From assembly GCA_043228905.1 (NCBI GenBank), contig JBHGNT010000013.1, positions 6,076,001 to 6,140,000 on the forward strand: a stretch of DNA of 64,000 bases, in the 5' to 3' direction. Shown here piece by piece: positions 10,600 to 20,922 of this stretch (positions are counted from its first letter, which is position 1; every line of letters starts with the position of its first letter). A program made the translations under genes and the position numbers. The notes beneath the pieces are model-generated. The model saw only the letters and a program-made list of their open reading frames with translations. It had not been told where the DNA came from and ran no database searches. Source of the DNA: Azolla caroliniana. Lineage: Eukaryota > Polypodiophyta.

Positions 10600-11547
10600 T
10601 CCACCGAAATAAAGACATAGTCAATTTGCTCGACATTGCTGCTTTTCTTCTTCTGATAATGGTTTGCGACGACATGTAGTGTCAAATTCCATCGGAGTTG
10701 GAGTATTCACTGGAGACGCATTATATGACTCCCTTGGAAAAGGTTTTGCTACCACTGAGGCGTAGGTGAGCTCTGATCTTGCCCTTGGCATCTGGAACTG
10801 ACATTCCGAACGTCGTTCGAAAAGATGGTTGTCGCATCTCACCGCGCAACTGATTGCTTCTGTCAATGACTTTGGTTATTCGGGGAAGGTCAAGAGTAAA
10901 TCCTTGACATCGTTACGTAGACCATAACGAAATTCCTCCATAAGTGTTTGGTCATCCCAGGGGATATCGGAGGCGAGTAGGCGGAAATCTGCAGCGTATG
11001 CAGAGGCTGGACGATCACCTTGACATAATCGTTGAATTTTGTTGATTGCGGTAAGTATCTCCAAAACAGGCTTTAAACTCACTTAAAAACTCTTCAAAAT
11101 TGTTTAGTAAAGGAGACTCCTTTTCTAACAACGGAGCGAACCATGCCAAAGTTGAGCCACTTAACAACGTGCCTACTAAACCCACTTGTGATGCATTGGT
11201 GGGATAGCGGGAAGGATGCATTTGAATGACTAATTGTACCTGATTGAGGAATCCTCTAAACTGCGATCGCGTTCCATCGAATTTCATGGGAAGGCCGATC
11301 TTGGGTTCTTTATGAACCCCTTGCATACTGGGTCCTTGTTGTTCGATCGCGACTATGGTTGCTTCGAGTTGTTGCCCGCGTAACACTAGTTCCCCATGTT
11401 GTTGTTACGTTTGCTGCTTCTCTAAGGAGATTCGTTGAAGCTCCCCCAACAATCATTGATTTTCTTGTTCCAATGCGAGAAGCTTCTCTTTCAAGCATTG
11501 CAACTCGGAAAAAATGATTGATATTCTTGAGCGCTAAAAGTGGCCAT
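10600..11547 (-). pseudogene. Chromovirus gag, frameshifted
   Basis: Starts at MATFSAQEY (ATG at 11547-11545, minus). Continues as GLPMKFDG, FRGFLNQVQLVIQMHP, VGLVGTLLSGSTLAWFAPLLEK, then in another frame RPASAYAADFRLLASDIPWDDQ and YGLRNDVKDLLLTF, then CDNHLFERRSECQF. This wording is shared with the gag scrap at 21990-22760. A frame change near 11060 and stops break it. Confidence 0.8.
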
Positions 11548-11643
11548 AGTATGAGAGAAAAGAGGAATAAGAGATTAGTATGAAGGGAGGGAGAAGTAAG
11601 AAGATAAAGGAAGAGAAGGAAGGAGACGAAAATCAGTTCAAAA

Positions 11644-12740
11644 TGTTAGGAACAATACTAAGCCAGAGAAGTACTGTCAGGAACAGTACTAAGACAGAGA
11701 AGGAATTAGTACTAAAAGATGAGGATTAGTACTAAGGGAGGTGTAGAACTCTCGAGAGAAGGAAAGAGAGAGTAAGAGAGAGAGATTGAGAGAGAGAGAG
11801 AGAATGATTATAACAAAAGATATATATTATGTTAAGAGAATATACAATAGTAGCTAATGAAGAGAGAGAAAAAAGATAGAGAAGAGAAGAGGAAGAAAAA
11901 AGAATACTTCAATATACTATTAAGAAAAGAATACAATCCTCTTAAACACCAAGAGAAACAACCCCAAATAACTACTTCAATATACTATTTCTAAAATAGT
12001 CTTTTTGCCTTCTCTCTTTCTTCTACTAATCGTCTTCCCACTTCTTTTAATCTTCTTCTTCTTCCTCACTTCTTCTTCTTCACTTCTTCTTCTTCACTTC
12101 TTCTTGTAGATCTTCTATCCTTCCTTGTAGATATTCTATTCTTTCTCCATCCCCCATATTGCTAAGAATACCGCATATTTATAGGTTTTTAGTTGCGTTA
12201 TTCTTGCTTTTTTCTTTTCTTTTCTTTTACATATCCTCGAGTTTGTGTTGTGCGTTTTTCATATAATTATTTCTGGTTTTTCATCCAATTTTTTCATACA
12301 AGAAAGCTCTCTTTGTTAGCTTTCTTAGGAATATTTTCTTTTGAAATTTGGATAAGAGATGAAGAAGTTATGAGTTTTTTTCTCTACCTTGCTTTTTTTG
12401 TTTAATTTCTTGCGTTTTTCTTCTTTTTCTTCTTTTCTTCTTTTTCTACTTTTGAAAAATGCCTCTAACTTTATTTCTCTTCAATTTCATTTATCTTTTA
12501 ACTCTTGGACCTTTCATATTGTGCTTTATTCTTCTATACCTTCGCATGAGCAAAAATTGACTTCATAATAGTTAGGAGGCTTAAGACTGGTGTTGAACCA
12601 ATTTGGTTCGAAATAATGCTTTGTGCCTCCTTTTATAGTGTTCTCAGGAGTACTCCTGAAGTTTCTAGAATATTCTAGATTTGGAATATACATCAATTTT
12701 CTATAGTAAAACTTAAATGAAAATAATATCCTTCGTATTA
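11644..12740 (-). repeat. Possible chromovirus 5' LTR or leader, limits uncertain
   Basis: Upstream (minus sense) of the chromovirus gag lies purine-rich sequence. A TGTTAGGAACA-type end is at 11644, as expected for an LTR end on this strand, and an imperfect second copy (TGTCAGGAACAG) follows 33 bp later. TATA-like boxes occur near 11830, 12190 and 12635. No second LTR exists for comparison, so the outer limit is a guess based on the promoter at 12629-12680. Confidence 0.35.
12629..12679 (-). promoter_or_regulatory. Minus-strand promoter with perfect heat-shock element
   Basis: 12663-12679 reads TTCTAGAATATTCTAGA, alternating TTC/GAA blocks spaced by two bases, which is the heat-shock factor site. 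About 23 bp downstream on the minus strand is a TATA box, CTATAAAAGG (12638-12629). Between them is the 16-bp palindrome TCAGGAGTACTCCTGA (12644-12659). The layout points transcription left, toward the chromovirus gag. Heat induction is inferred from the motif only. Confidence 0.55.
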
Positions 12741-12747
12741 TAACATA

Positions 12748-12802
12748 TAGTCTAATGGTCAAGAGCTCGACCCATGTAACATAAAGTCACAGGTTCGAGT
12801 CT
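12748..12802 (+). repeat. tRNA-derived SINE head
   Basis: Box A TAGTCTAATGG (12748-12758) and box B GGTTCGAGTCT (12792-12802) are near-perfect RNA polymerase III internal promoter boxes at tRNA-like spacing. The flanks do not form an acceptor stem, so this is a SINE head or tRNA relic, not a tRNA gene. Confidence 0.55.
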
Positions 12803-12819
12803 TGCCATATCATGACAAT

Positions 12820-13240
12820 GACAAAACTTTCTCCACACTAGTTCAAGAGACTCGGGCAGTTGCGTTCGAGAACCAATATAAGACACAAGAGACAGAAGGT
12901 GGCAATGGGGGGAAGTTCAAATCCGATGTGAAAGATGACATCAAGACAAAGGTGTTAGAGGCAATTGACCAAAGACAAATGGATTCCTTCGCACATGTTC
13001 TAGAGACTTGGGCAGTTGTAGTTCAAAGCCAACGTGAGGCCCAAGAGACAAAAGATGATGGCGGGGAAGCGAAGGTTCAAGCTGCCGCAAATAACGATGT
13101 TAAGGCGTGGCAATAAATACATATGGATCTCTCCACACTCGTTCTAGAGACTTGGGAAACCGATGTAAGCCCCAAGAGAAGGACAATGACGATGAAGAAG
13201 CAAGGGTTGAAGCTGATGTATGGGAGAAAGAGGTCAAGCA
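12820..13240 (+). repeat. Three imperfect internal repeats, unknown
   Basis: The phrase GTTC(A/T)AGAGACT(C/T)GGG recurs at about 12840, 12998 and 13142. Each copy is followed by GCCCAAGAGA or a variant and then a GAAG/GATGA-rich tract. The spacing is about 145-160 bp. A 104-codon open frame (12802-13116) spans two copies but matches no domain I know. It follows the SINE head directly and may be its body or a remnant of gypsy-1 interior. Confidence 0.4.
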
Positions 13241-13818
13241 AAGCATAGAGACGAAAGCTGATGCATGCAACAAAGAGTCCGAGCAAGGGATGACGATGGC
13301 CAAGCAAGCCATGACGATCCGAAGGATGTTATCAAAACATCCAACAAAGACACTAGTGTGTGAAGACTCTCAACTCTAACATGAGATTGTACCATGAAAG
13401 TGGACAAAGTGAGAAACATAGAGCATGGTCGCGTAAGGATCTTGAAGTGGGCATGCACTTGAAGGTACTACATGGGTAGTCAATGTCATTATTCAGATAA
13501 ACGCTTGGGGAAAACGATACAAAACAAAAATGTGTGACGGGTCAAAGTGCCTTGGGCAACGAGACGATTGGGACAAAGGTGGAACAAGCATAAAGCCTAA
13601 ACGGTTATGCTCGGAAGGAGAACAAGGGGCCATAACAACTGGTCATTGTAAAGCAAAGAATGAACGAATGATATGGTGGTGTGGGTGGCGACAATGGTTC
13701 GAGTGAAAGGAATGGACATATGCTTGAAACAGAGGAATCATACTGATCACCATAGCCGAAATCTCACACTCTCTCTTCTTGGCACATACCAGAGGACGTG
13801 TGATTTGGTGGGGGTCGA
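13241..13818 (+). other. Gypsy-1 3' internal remnant with polypurine tract
   Basis: No coding domain. The last 15 bp before the LTR, TTTGGTGGGGGTCGA, match the same position in gypsy-2 (TTTGGTGGGGGTGAA), and the preceding GCATACC phrase is also shared. This tract primes plus-strand DNA synthesis. Confidence 0.6.
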
Positions 13819-14496
13819 TGTCGTGAAGATTTTCGGCAATGGTGAGAAAATCACGTGGAAAGAAGAAAACCGAGAAGGTGCAACGTGCACATGCATGAAA
13901 GCGGTGATGGTTACACTCATATATTACCACATTAATGTGCACATGGGTTTAAAACCTTACACCCCCAAGATAGGAGACAATTGGCATACCATTAGGCTAA
14001 GATGTTCCTTTGAAGTTTATTTTCAATATTGTACTTTTCACATTTTAATTCTCATACATGAGAGCTTGGATAAGTGACATGGTCATCATGCATAACATGT
14101 GATGCATGAATGCCAATTGGTAAACATGCATCGCATGCACTTCATGCATTCCATGCATTGTATGCATGTCCTGTACCCTCACATGCATCATATGCATGGG
14201 GGTATCTATAAAGGAAGAAAAAGGAAAAGGATGAGGGGGCGACGTACGGAATCAAGAAAACAATAATAAAATCTTAGTTAGCTTATTGGAAATGTATGTT
14301 GACTCTCAAAATTGAAGTCAAGGGTTCAATCTCTCTTTCTCTCTCTCTCTCAAAATTGGAATCTTTGTCTTTCAATCTCTCTCTATCTATCTTAAATATA
14401 ATTTCTTGCTAAAGCTAGTACAAACTTTGAATCCTTCTAGTTCAGGGCCTCGGCGGTCCTGCTTCATTTTGCGAACACGAGAGTATTTCCTCGACA
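13819..14496 (+). repeat. Gypsy-1 3' LTR
   Basis: 678 bp, the partner of 5799-6477, with the same CATGCA cluster (about 14095-14190) and TATA box (about 14205). Roughly 7% divergence by eye from the 5' LTR suggests an old insertion. Confidence 0.9.
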
Positions 14497-15028
14497 ACGT
14501 CCAAGACTCTGATACAATGCCATACTTGTATCCCCGCTACACTGATGAAGTAGATGCAGAGGTGCATGTGTGCACCTTCCTAACCGCGTGGCTAGCCAAC
14601 CACGTGTCCCAACGAGTAGCATAGGTTGATGCGAATGCGTCGAAAAATAGTGGAGTTCGGGCTATCCCTGGTCATGCAGGCGGTGAACTGGTATTCGCAA
14701 CACAACATGGCGGAATTCCCAAATTTCGAACAGTTGAAGGACAAGTTCCTCCGATTGTTCCATTGTCGGGTCCCACAACATCAACTGATGAAACAGTTCT
14801 ATACTATCGGCCAAGACGCCCACGACATCGTTCTGTAGTTTGTTTTTCACTTCTAGAGTCTCCAGCGCCAGCTGACACGGTCACCCCCGGAAGACGAGGT
14901 TAAGGAGCCCTTCGCGAGCCCCTGCAAACAACCTTAGCAGTGGTCTATTTTACAGGAAAGACACCCAAAGACGAGATTGGATAGTGCGTACTTTGATTGG
15001 ATAGTGCACAAACAAGCGACAACATATC
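14497..15028 (+). pseudogene. Host gypsy-like gag, copy 2, middle part
   Basis: Resumes the host gag after gypsy-1 with DSDTMPYL, VHVCTFLTAW, NWYSQHNMAEFPNFEQLKDK and QDAHDIV motifs, in frames broken by stops. It is parallel to copy 1 (4980-5370). It runs on as FTGKTPKDE and is cut at 15028 by the 3' LTR of gypsy-3; the next part of the gag starts at 20923. Confidence 0.75.
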
Positions 15029-15474
15029 TGTTAGAGCTAGATCCTAATGTAAGCATGAGATAAGGATATAATAGATACCAAAAATAAAAGAGGAGAGAGA
15101 CAGAAGGGTGTTGATCCACCTGACCACCCCCAAGCGAAGTGATCAAGACGGACTCGAGCCTCAATCGACATCCCATACCACCGTATTGGCGTCGAGTCAT
15201 ACCTGGTACTGGTGCGCTCGCTACAAGAGTCGACCCACCACAAGGACGTAGTCGATCAGGTGTCAAATGAGGGTACCTAGGCCTCATATTTATAGCCAAA
15301 CCTAAGGCCCCCCCAAGCAAGTTCACACTTGACCTAATGGGTTGTCCCAATCCCAAGGATTAAAAGTAATCATTCCCTTCTTTACACTCTCGTTTAACCC
15401 TCACAGTTTATCCACGTGTATAGAATACTACAGTAAAACTTACCACGAGATATTATATGGTTATGCGCGTAACA
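15029..15474 (-). repeat. Gypsy-3 3' LTR
   Basis: 446 bp. Preceded in minus sense by the polypurine tract AAAGAGGGGGAG. Nearly the same sequence as 20469-20922 apart from small indels and substitutions. Confidence 0.9.
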
Positions 15475-17225
15475 TACTCCCCCTCTTTAAAAAATTGCAC
15501 TCTTGCAATGGAAAGTTAGGGAAGTTAGTTCTAAGAGTATTTTCGCATTCCCTTGTGGCATCTTTGATAGACTGATCCATCCATTTAATTTTAAATTCTT
15601 GGATTATTTTAGAACGTAAATGTTTTGTTTTAACATCGAGTATTCTTTCTGGTACATGTGGTTTAGAAGATAATTCTTCAGAAGTAACCAAAGTTTTAGT
15701 TGTAACTATATTGTCGCCAAAACCAAGAAGTTCTTTTAGATGACTTATGTGAAAAACTGGATGGATTTCAACGCCAGCAAAAAGAGCGAGACGATAGGGT
15801 GATGAACGAATGCGTTTGAGGACTGTAAAAGGTCCACAAAACCATGGGGCTAACTTAGCGCACTTACCCGTAAACAATGTCTTAGAATTGTGAGGTACAC
15901 GTAAAAATACCTTCTGTCCAGGGTTAAATACACGAGGTTGCCTATTATGATCAACATAAAAATGAGCTCTATCTTGAGTTGTTCTTATATTATCTCGTGC
16001 AATATGCAACATATCTTGCATATCCCGAAGAAAGTTTTGTGTACTTCATAACTCATCATGATGTATATTAACATCAATCGGGGCTCGTGGCTGAAAAACC
16101 ATACATCAACATAAACGGACTATATCCCGTTGATGTATGCTTAGAGCTGTTATAAGCAAATTTCCAAAATTGGGAGATAACATTCCCATTGTGTTGGTTT
16201 TGCACCAACGTATGCTTGAAACATGTCCGCAATAATTTGATTTACTCGTTTTGTTTGTCCATCGGATTGAGGATGATCCGTGGAGCTCGTGCTCAATGTA
16301 GTTTCTAACTTCTTAAAGACTTGCATCCAAAAGTTGCTAGTAAACTTTGGATCTCGATCACTCGCAATATCCATCGGTAACCCAAAAAAATGACGTAACT
16401 CATAAACGAATTGGTAAACCAATTCAAGAGTTGTTACTGTGGTTTTAGTAGCAATAAATCTGGCCATTTTAATTAGTTGATCAACCACAACCCAGATGAC
16501 ATCATGGTCTTTTTTAGTGTGAGGAAGGCTAACAATAAAATCCATGGATATACTCTCCCACTTATTATTGGGAATGTCCAAGGGATGTAAAAGACCAATG
16601 ACTTTAAGTCGCTTGGCTTTGTTAACCTAACACTGGTGACATTTTGTCACATAGCTATGTATGTCAGGACGTATCTTAGGCTAATAGAATTGAGTGGATA
16701 TGAGAACTAGTGTGCGATGTATTCCATGGTGCCTTGTTGAGGGTGCATCATGGAATTAAAAAAGAATTCTCTTTTTTACCTCAAGCAAATATGGAACACA
16801 AACCTTCCCATTACGGTAGAGTAGACCGTTATAAATGTGGAAGGATTCCTTCGAGGTTGTGGTGATGTTTGTTCCAGACTCAACTCTTGTCCAATATTGT
16901 GCAAAATAACTGTTATCATGATACTTTCCTTGAAGGTGATCATAAAGATATGATGTTATTTCAGTGAAGCTAAGCATGTTAACTTCACGGATGCGACTTA
17001 GTGCATCAACGAAAGTGTTCATGGAACCTTTATGGTATCATATGGAAAAATCAAAGTCCTAGATAAGATCAGCCCATCGTGCCTTATGACCTTTGAGGTC
17101 TTGTTGGTCACAAAAATATTTCAAGGACTCGTGGTCCGTAGTTACCACAAAACGATTTCCATAAAGATAATGACGGCATTAGATAATGCGGTAGTTCACT
17201 CGGGAAAACATCATGAAAATCATTT
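15475..17225 (-). pseudogene. Gypsy-3 RNase H tail, integrase and chromodomain-like end
   Basis: Minus-strand order: RNase H tail (VVTTDHESLKYF, KARWADL, VDALSRI), an HHCC zinc-binding region (H, HHG, then CHQC), integrase core with MDFIVSLP and ASDRDPKFTS holding the two catalytic Asp, then HPQSDGQTKRVNQ. The third catalytic position, normally Glu in a VNQxLED-type motif, appears as Ala in IIADM. The C-terminal frame (16021-15461) has PGQKVFLRVP, GPFTVLKRI, PVFHISHLKELLG and a chromodomain-like PERILDVKTK...FKIKW segment. Stops and frameshifts near 16140, 16600 and 16760 break it. Confidence 0.85.
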
Positions 17226-17239
17226 AAGATTTCATCGAG

Positions 17240-17262
17240 TTATTGTTATTGTTATTGTTATT
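17240..17262. repeat. (TTATTG)n at deletion junction
   Basis: Short TTATTG/GTTATT hexamer run exactly where protease sequence gives way to the RNase H tail, that is, at the breakpoint of the reverse transcriptase deletion. Confidence 0.8.
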
Positions 17263-18854
17263 TAAGATAAATGACCCGAGACACTATCAATATTATAAAT
17301 GTGAATGTTCGGATCAAGTACACAATAAAATAAAGAAGAACACGACAACTCAGATATTGATGGAGAGGAAACAATCAAAAGAGATTGTTTTTTAACACAT
17401 TGAATAAAATGAGTACAATCATTCAATACAAAAGTAATTGAATGGTGAACCCAATCAATAAATAAAGAAGAATTTTTATTATAAAACCAGGGATAACCTA
17501 GTATTACATCAGTGGTAAAAAGATTCATTACATGGAAGTCTACTTCCTCTATATAAGTATTAATATAAATTCCTAATCAATGAATCGCCCCGTTGATGTA
17601 TTGTACTTTTCCATTAGCCAAGTGCACCTTATAGGTGTGATCACTTACGGTGGGTTGGATTTCCCATATTTGAACCAAACGATCATTCACAAAGTTGTGT
17701 GAGCTTCCCGAATCAAATAAGAATTGCATGGGAGATCCATTGATATACCCATTTGCATGTAGTAAATCATTGGGTCCCAATACATAGTGAGGGAAAGAAC
17801 ATTTACAATTACTTAGATCATGTGTATAGACCTCACGGACATCAGGAAGTTGACCTTTATGGTTTGCAACTTTGGCTTTGTTGTTGTGCTCTTTTCGTTG
17901 GAGCTTCCGACATTGCTCTTTTATATGACCCTTCTTTTTGCAGAATACGCAAAAAGGATTTTGTCGCTTATAATCGCGATCCATGAATTCATTCGGTGTC
18001 TTGTGTTTCCCAACGAATTGCGACTGCTTAGTCCCAAGCGCTTCGGGTTTGTTATGGTCCTTCTTCGAAGTGCGTTGATAACGAAGAACAATTTCAATGG
18101 CCTCTTCGAAGGATTTTGGATCCTTATTGTGCACTATCCAATGATAATCCGAATTAGGGATGCCATTGATAAAACAAGTTATCAACCAATTGTCCCCTTC
18201 TAGACTTGATTTTTGGATTTGGGTTCTAGCATGGTGAACATAGTCCTCTAGCGAGGAAAATTTCTGGCTATAGAGGTTCATTAAAGCTTGTATTGCCTTG
18301 GTTCGAGATGGAGGTTGCAAAAATTGACCCTTGAAAACATTGACAAAGTCTGCCCAGGTATCTGGAAATTTCCCCATAGTGCACAGCTATCGGGCGGCGG
18401 CCTTACCCCCTAGTTCTCAATCGACCTATACAATCTTTGTACTATCGGGCTTGGGATAGAACTCAAAATGAGACTCCCATCGGCCCAGCCACATGCAGAT
18501 TGCTTCTTCAGCTCTTTCCTTTTTTTCTCCTGTAAATGGCTTTACGACAAACGATGGTTCACCTTGACACTCATCGGGTCTATTAGTATCACGTTGTATA
18601 CTAATGGCACATGCCTCGAGAGCACTATGAGATTGTTGAAGTTCAGAAATCTCATGCAAGGTAGAATTAAGGAAATTTTGTATTTGTAAAAAATATGAGT
18701 CAATGGGGATTGGCCCAAGAGGATTTCCTTGAATTCCTTCCGCTTGGGCGGATGTCATCGGGTTGTTATTATGCGCCATTGAATGATAATTTCTAGTGCA
18801 GAAATAGTATAAGGTCAGACAAATAGTCATAACATCATGTCCTGATGTAAACAT
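17262..18854 (-). pseudogene. Gypsy-3 gag and protease
   Basis: Minus-strand gag starts near MAHNNNPMTSAQ (18780). It continues as VVKPFTGEKK, WLGRWESHFEFYP, then after a stop as MGKFPDTWADFV, EDYVHHARTQI, a CX2CX4HX4C zinc knuckle (CVFCKKKGHIKEQC, about 17940) and the protease motif FLFDSGSSHNFV (about 17700). The last frame (17528-17262) has DVILGYPWF, the end of the protease domain. The intact DSG and knuckle contrast with the complete loss of the following reverse transcriptase, about 500-600 codons in related elements. Confidence 0.85.
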
Positions 18855-19217
18855 ACCATGGGCAAACGTTAATCGATATCATGATCTCACGTCAATACCC
18901 CTTTAATGTATGAGATGAGGTTCCAGATCAAGTTACTATGGTAACACAAAGGTATTTTAAAAACCATGGGGGTGACAAATGAATGTCTTTTCCTGATCTC
19001 TGTATCGATTTTTTCATGGCGGCTCCCCAAGGCTCACCCATGTATGTTCACGTCATGAATAGTTTATACACAAAAAAATGTTAACAATAAACCATGTCTC
19101 TGTGCCCACCCATGTGGTTTCAGCTCTTGAAGTCCTATTAAGAGGACCCCGAAGTGCACTTAGACCTAAAGTCTAAACATGTTTTATAGACATATGTATC
19201 AATAATGTTGTATGGTC

Positions 19218-19278
19218 TTTCTCATATTTGAACTCGAGACCTCAAGAACAAAGCCATTAAACACTTGAGCTAACCAAA
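19218..19278 (-). repeat. tRNA-derived SINE head
   Basis: In minus sense, box A-like TTAGCTCAAGTGT is followed by a box B-like GAGTTCAAATA about 35 bp on. Box A is good and box B imperfect. No tRNA fold was evident. Confidence 0.4.
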
Positions 19279-19959
19279 TAGTTTACTCCTTTTGATTGCT
19301 TAATATTTATGCGTATGAAAGATATGTGAAGGCATTTGCCCATATATGTTTTTTAAATGAAAATATATGTGGCGAGAAACCTTATTCCCCCTCGTTAACA
19401 AGAAAACTATGTTGGTACGTTACCCAACCTCAAGGCTCATCATTACGATGACATACCCAAAGTGCAACCTAATGGTCAAGCCACATGAGCCCTCTTTTCA
19501 TAGTAGGCCCACGTGGCCCATCACATGGTTACATCATTACGAATGCCTTTCGTAATGATGATCTCAAGGTGGCATCGTAACCATGTAACGAGGGACGGAT
19601 GTTGGATGCTTGTGTCATGGGATCGACCTTACTTGAAGTGGGTCAACTCTCAACATCATTGTGGCTATGATTGTTTCGTTATAATGCGTAGTAAAATCAA
19701 AGTGACCAACGGGGATGAAAACAAAAGAAATAGTTGAAAAAGGATGGAGACTATGCCATTCTCACAAAAATGTGAGGACGGCCACCAAGATCCTTTCCTC
19801 GAAAATGACAATGTTCGATATACAAAATCACGTAATAAAAATTAATATACACATATTTATGTTTGTTGCATGTATACGATTAAATACATATACACGGGAT
19901 TACATATGGATATATTAAAAAATCGTACGATAACATAGCCAACGAATGATGTAATTGAG

Positions 19960-20235
19960 ATACGTAATCGAGGCATATAGCCTCTATGCACACAAAACAT
20001 CCAAAAATAAGGGTGAATGTAATGCGCAATCGAGGTATTCACCTCTTACGGATATAACACAAATCGCATATCATTTAGATAGAAATCAAGGTATTGACCT
20101 CATACGCGTACGTAACATATGTATGTGAGCATAACATGCAATTGAGGTATTAACCTTGTATGCATACGACACAAATCACATATCAAATATATGTCAAATG
20201 AGGTATTGATCTCGTACACATATGTATACGTTCTA
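19960..20235. repeat. Imperfect tandem repeat, about 65-75 bp units
   Basis: Four to five units centred on AT(C/T)(G/A)AGGTATT(N)ACCTC(N)TA followed by CG(C/A)ATA-type sequence and ACACAAATC. The core GAGGTATTNACCTC is itself a short inverted repeat. It lies in the gypsy-3 leader. Confidence 0.6.
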
Positions 20236-20468
20236 TACAACCAATTATTACCACTATAACATAATTGAATCAATGAAAAAAAATTACATATTGACTATAC
20301 ATTATTAGATTGGGGGAAGAAAGAATAGAAACAAAATCAAGAAAGAGTTACCGAAGTTCATTTGTTGATAGCTATCTGGATCAAGCTCAATCGCATATCG
20401 ATCAATCGCCATCCAACAAAAAAATCAATCAAAAAACGAAAAATTAGAAGAAAAGCTCAGATACCAAA

Positions 20469-20922
20469 TGTTAGAGCTAGATCCTAATGTAAGCATGAGA
20501 TAAGGATATAATAGATAGAAAAAATAAGAGAGGAGAGAGAAAGAAGGGTGTTGATCCACCCAACCACCCTTGAGCAAAGGGATCGAGATGAACTCAAGGC
20601 TTGATCGGCTTCCCATACCACCACCATGGGTCGAGTCGTACCTGGTACTAGCACGCTCGCTACAAGAGTTGACCCACCACAAGGACGAAGTCTCAATGTA
20701 GTCGAGAAGGTGTCAAGTGAGGGTAGCTAGGCCTCATATTTATAGCAATACCTAAGGTCCCCAAGCAAGTTCACACTTGGGCTAATGGGTTGTCCCAATC
20801 CCAAAGATGAAAAGTAATCATTCCCTTCTTTCCACTCTCGTTTAACCCTCGCTCTTTATCCACATGTATAGAATACTACGGTAAAACTTACCATGGGATA
20901 TTACATGGTCATGCTCGTAACA
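20469..20922 (-). repeat. Gypsy-3 5' LTR
   Basis: 454 bp. Ends next to the primer binding site GCTCAGATACCA (20455-20466 on plus), two bases away. The partner is 15029-15474. Confidence 0.9.

Larger units (their letters stand above)
6970..11547 (-). mobile_element. Minus-strand chromovirus (Ty3/gypsy) with fungal-type motifs
   Basis: In minus orientation the order is gag, protease, reverse transcriptase, RNase H, integrase and C-terminal chromodomain, the standard chromovirus order. It is broken into many frames. The left end stops inside the chromodomain at about 6970 and abuts gypsy-1 gag; no 3' LTR is present. The RNase H wording (SRKFDATEINYEIHDKDL, RPGKQQGK) resembles fungal and Tcn1-type chromoviruses more than common angiosperm clades, as I recall them. 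No TGGTATCAGAGC-type primer site was seen. Confidence 0.8.
5799..14496 (+). mobile_element. Gypsy-1 LTR retrotransposon with degraded interior
   Basis: Two LTRs in the same orientation (5799-6477 and 13819-14496) begin TGTCGTGAAG and end CTCGACA. A purine-rich tract TTTGGTGGGGG lies just before the 3' LTR, and a gag ORF follows the 5' LTR. Flanks are AATGT on the left and ACGTC on the right; the shared core A(T/C)GT suggests a short, mutated TSD. Only gag and the 3' end of its own interior remain. The middle holds a minus-strand chromovirus, a SINE head and unassigned repeats. LTR start, LTR end and PPT wording match gypsy-2, so both belong to one lineage. Confidence 0.85.
18855..20454 (-). 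other. Gypsy-3 leader, 1.6 kb, no gene
   Basis: The sequence between the primer site and gag is unusually long, with no ORF of known type. It carries a tRNA-like segment and an imperfect tandem repeat, listed separately, so later insertions probably lengthened it. Confidence 0.5.

Noticed and set aside
6970-11547. Chromovirus as a simple insertion into gypsy-1 gag
   Set aside because: The left junction fits, but gag does not resume on the other side and no 3' LTR or TSD exists, so a rearrangement is more likely.
11644-11665. Self-priming (Tf1-type) primer site for the chromovirus
   Set aside because: I looked for complementarity between the sequence after the LTR end and the putative RNA start and found none by eye.
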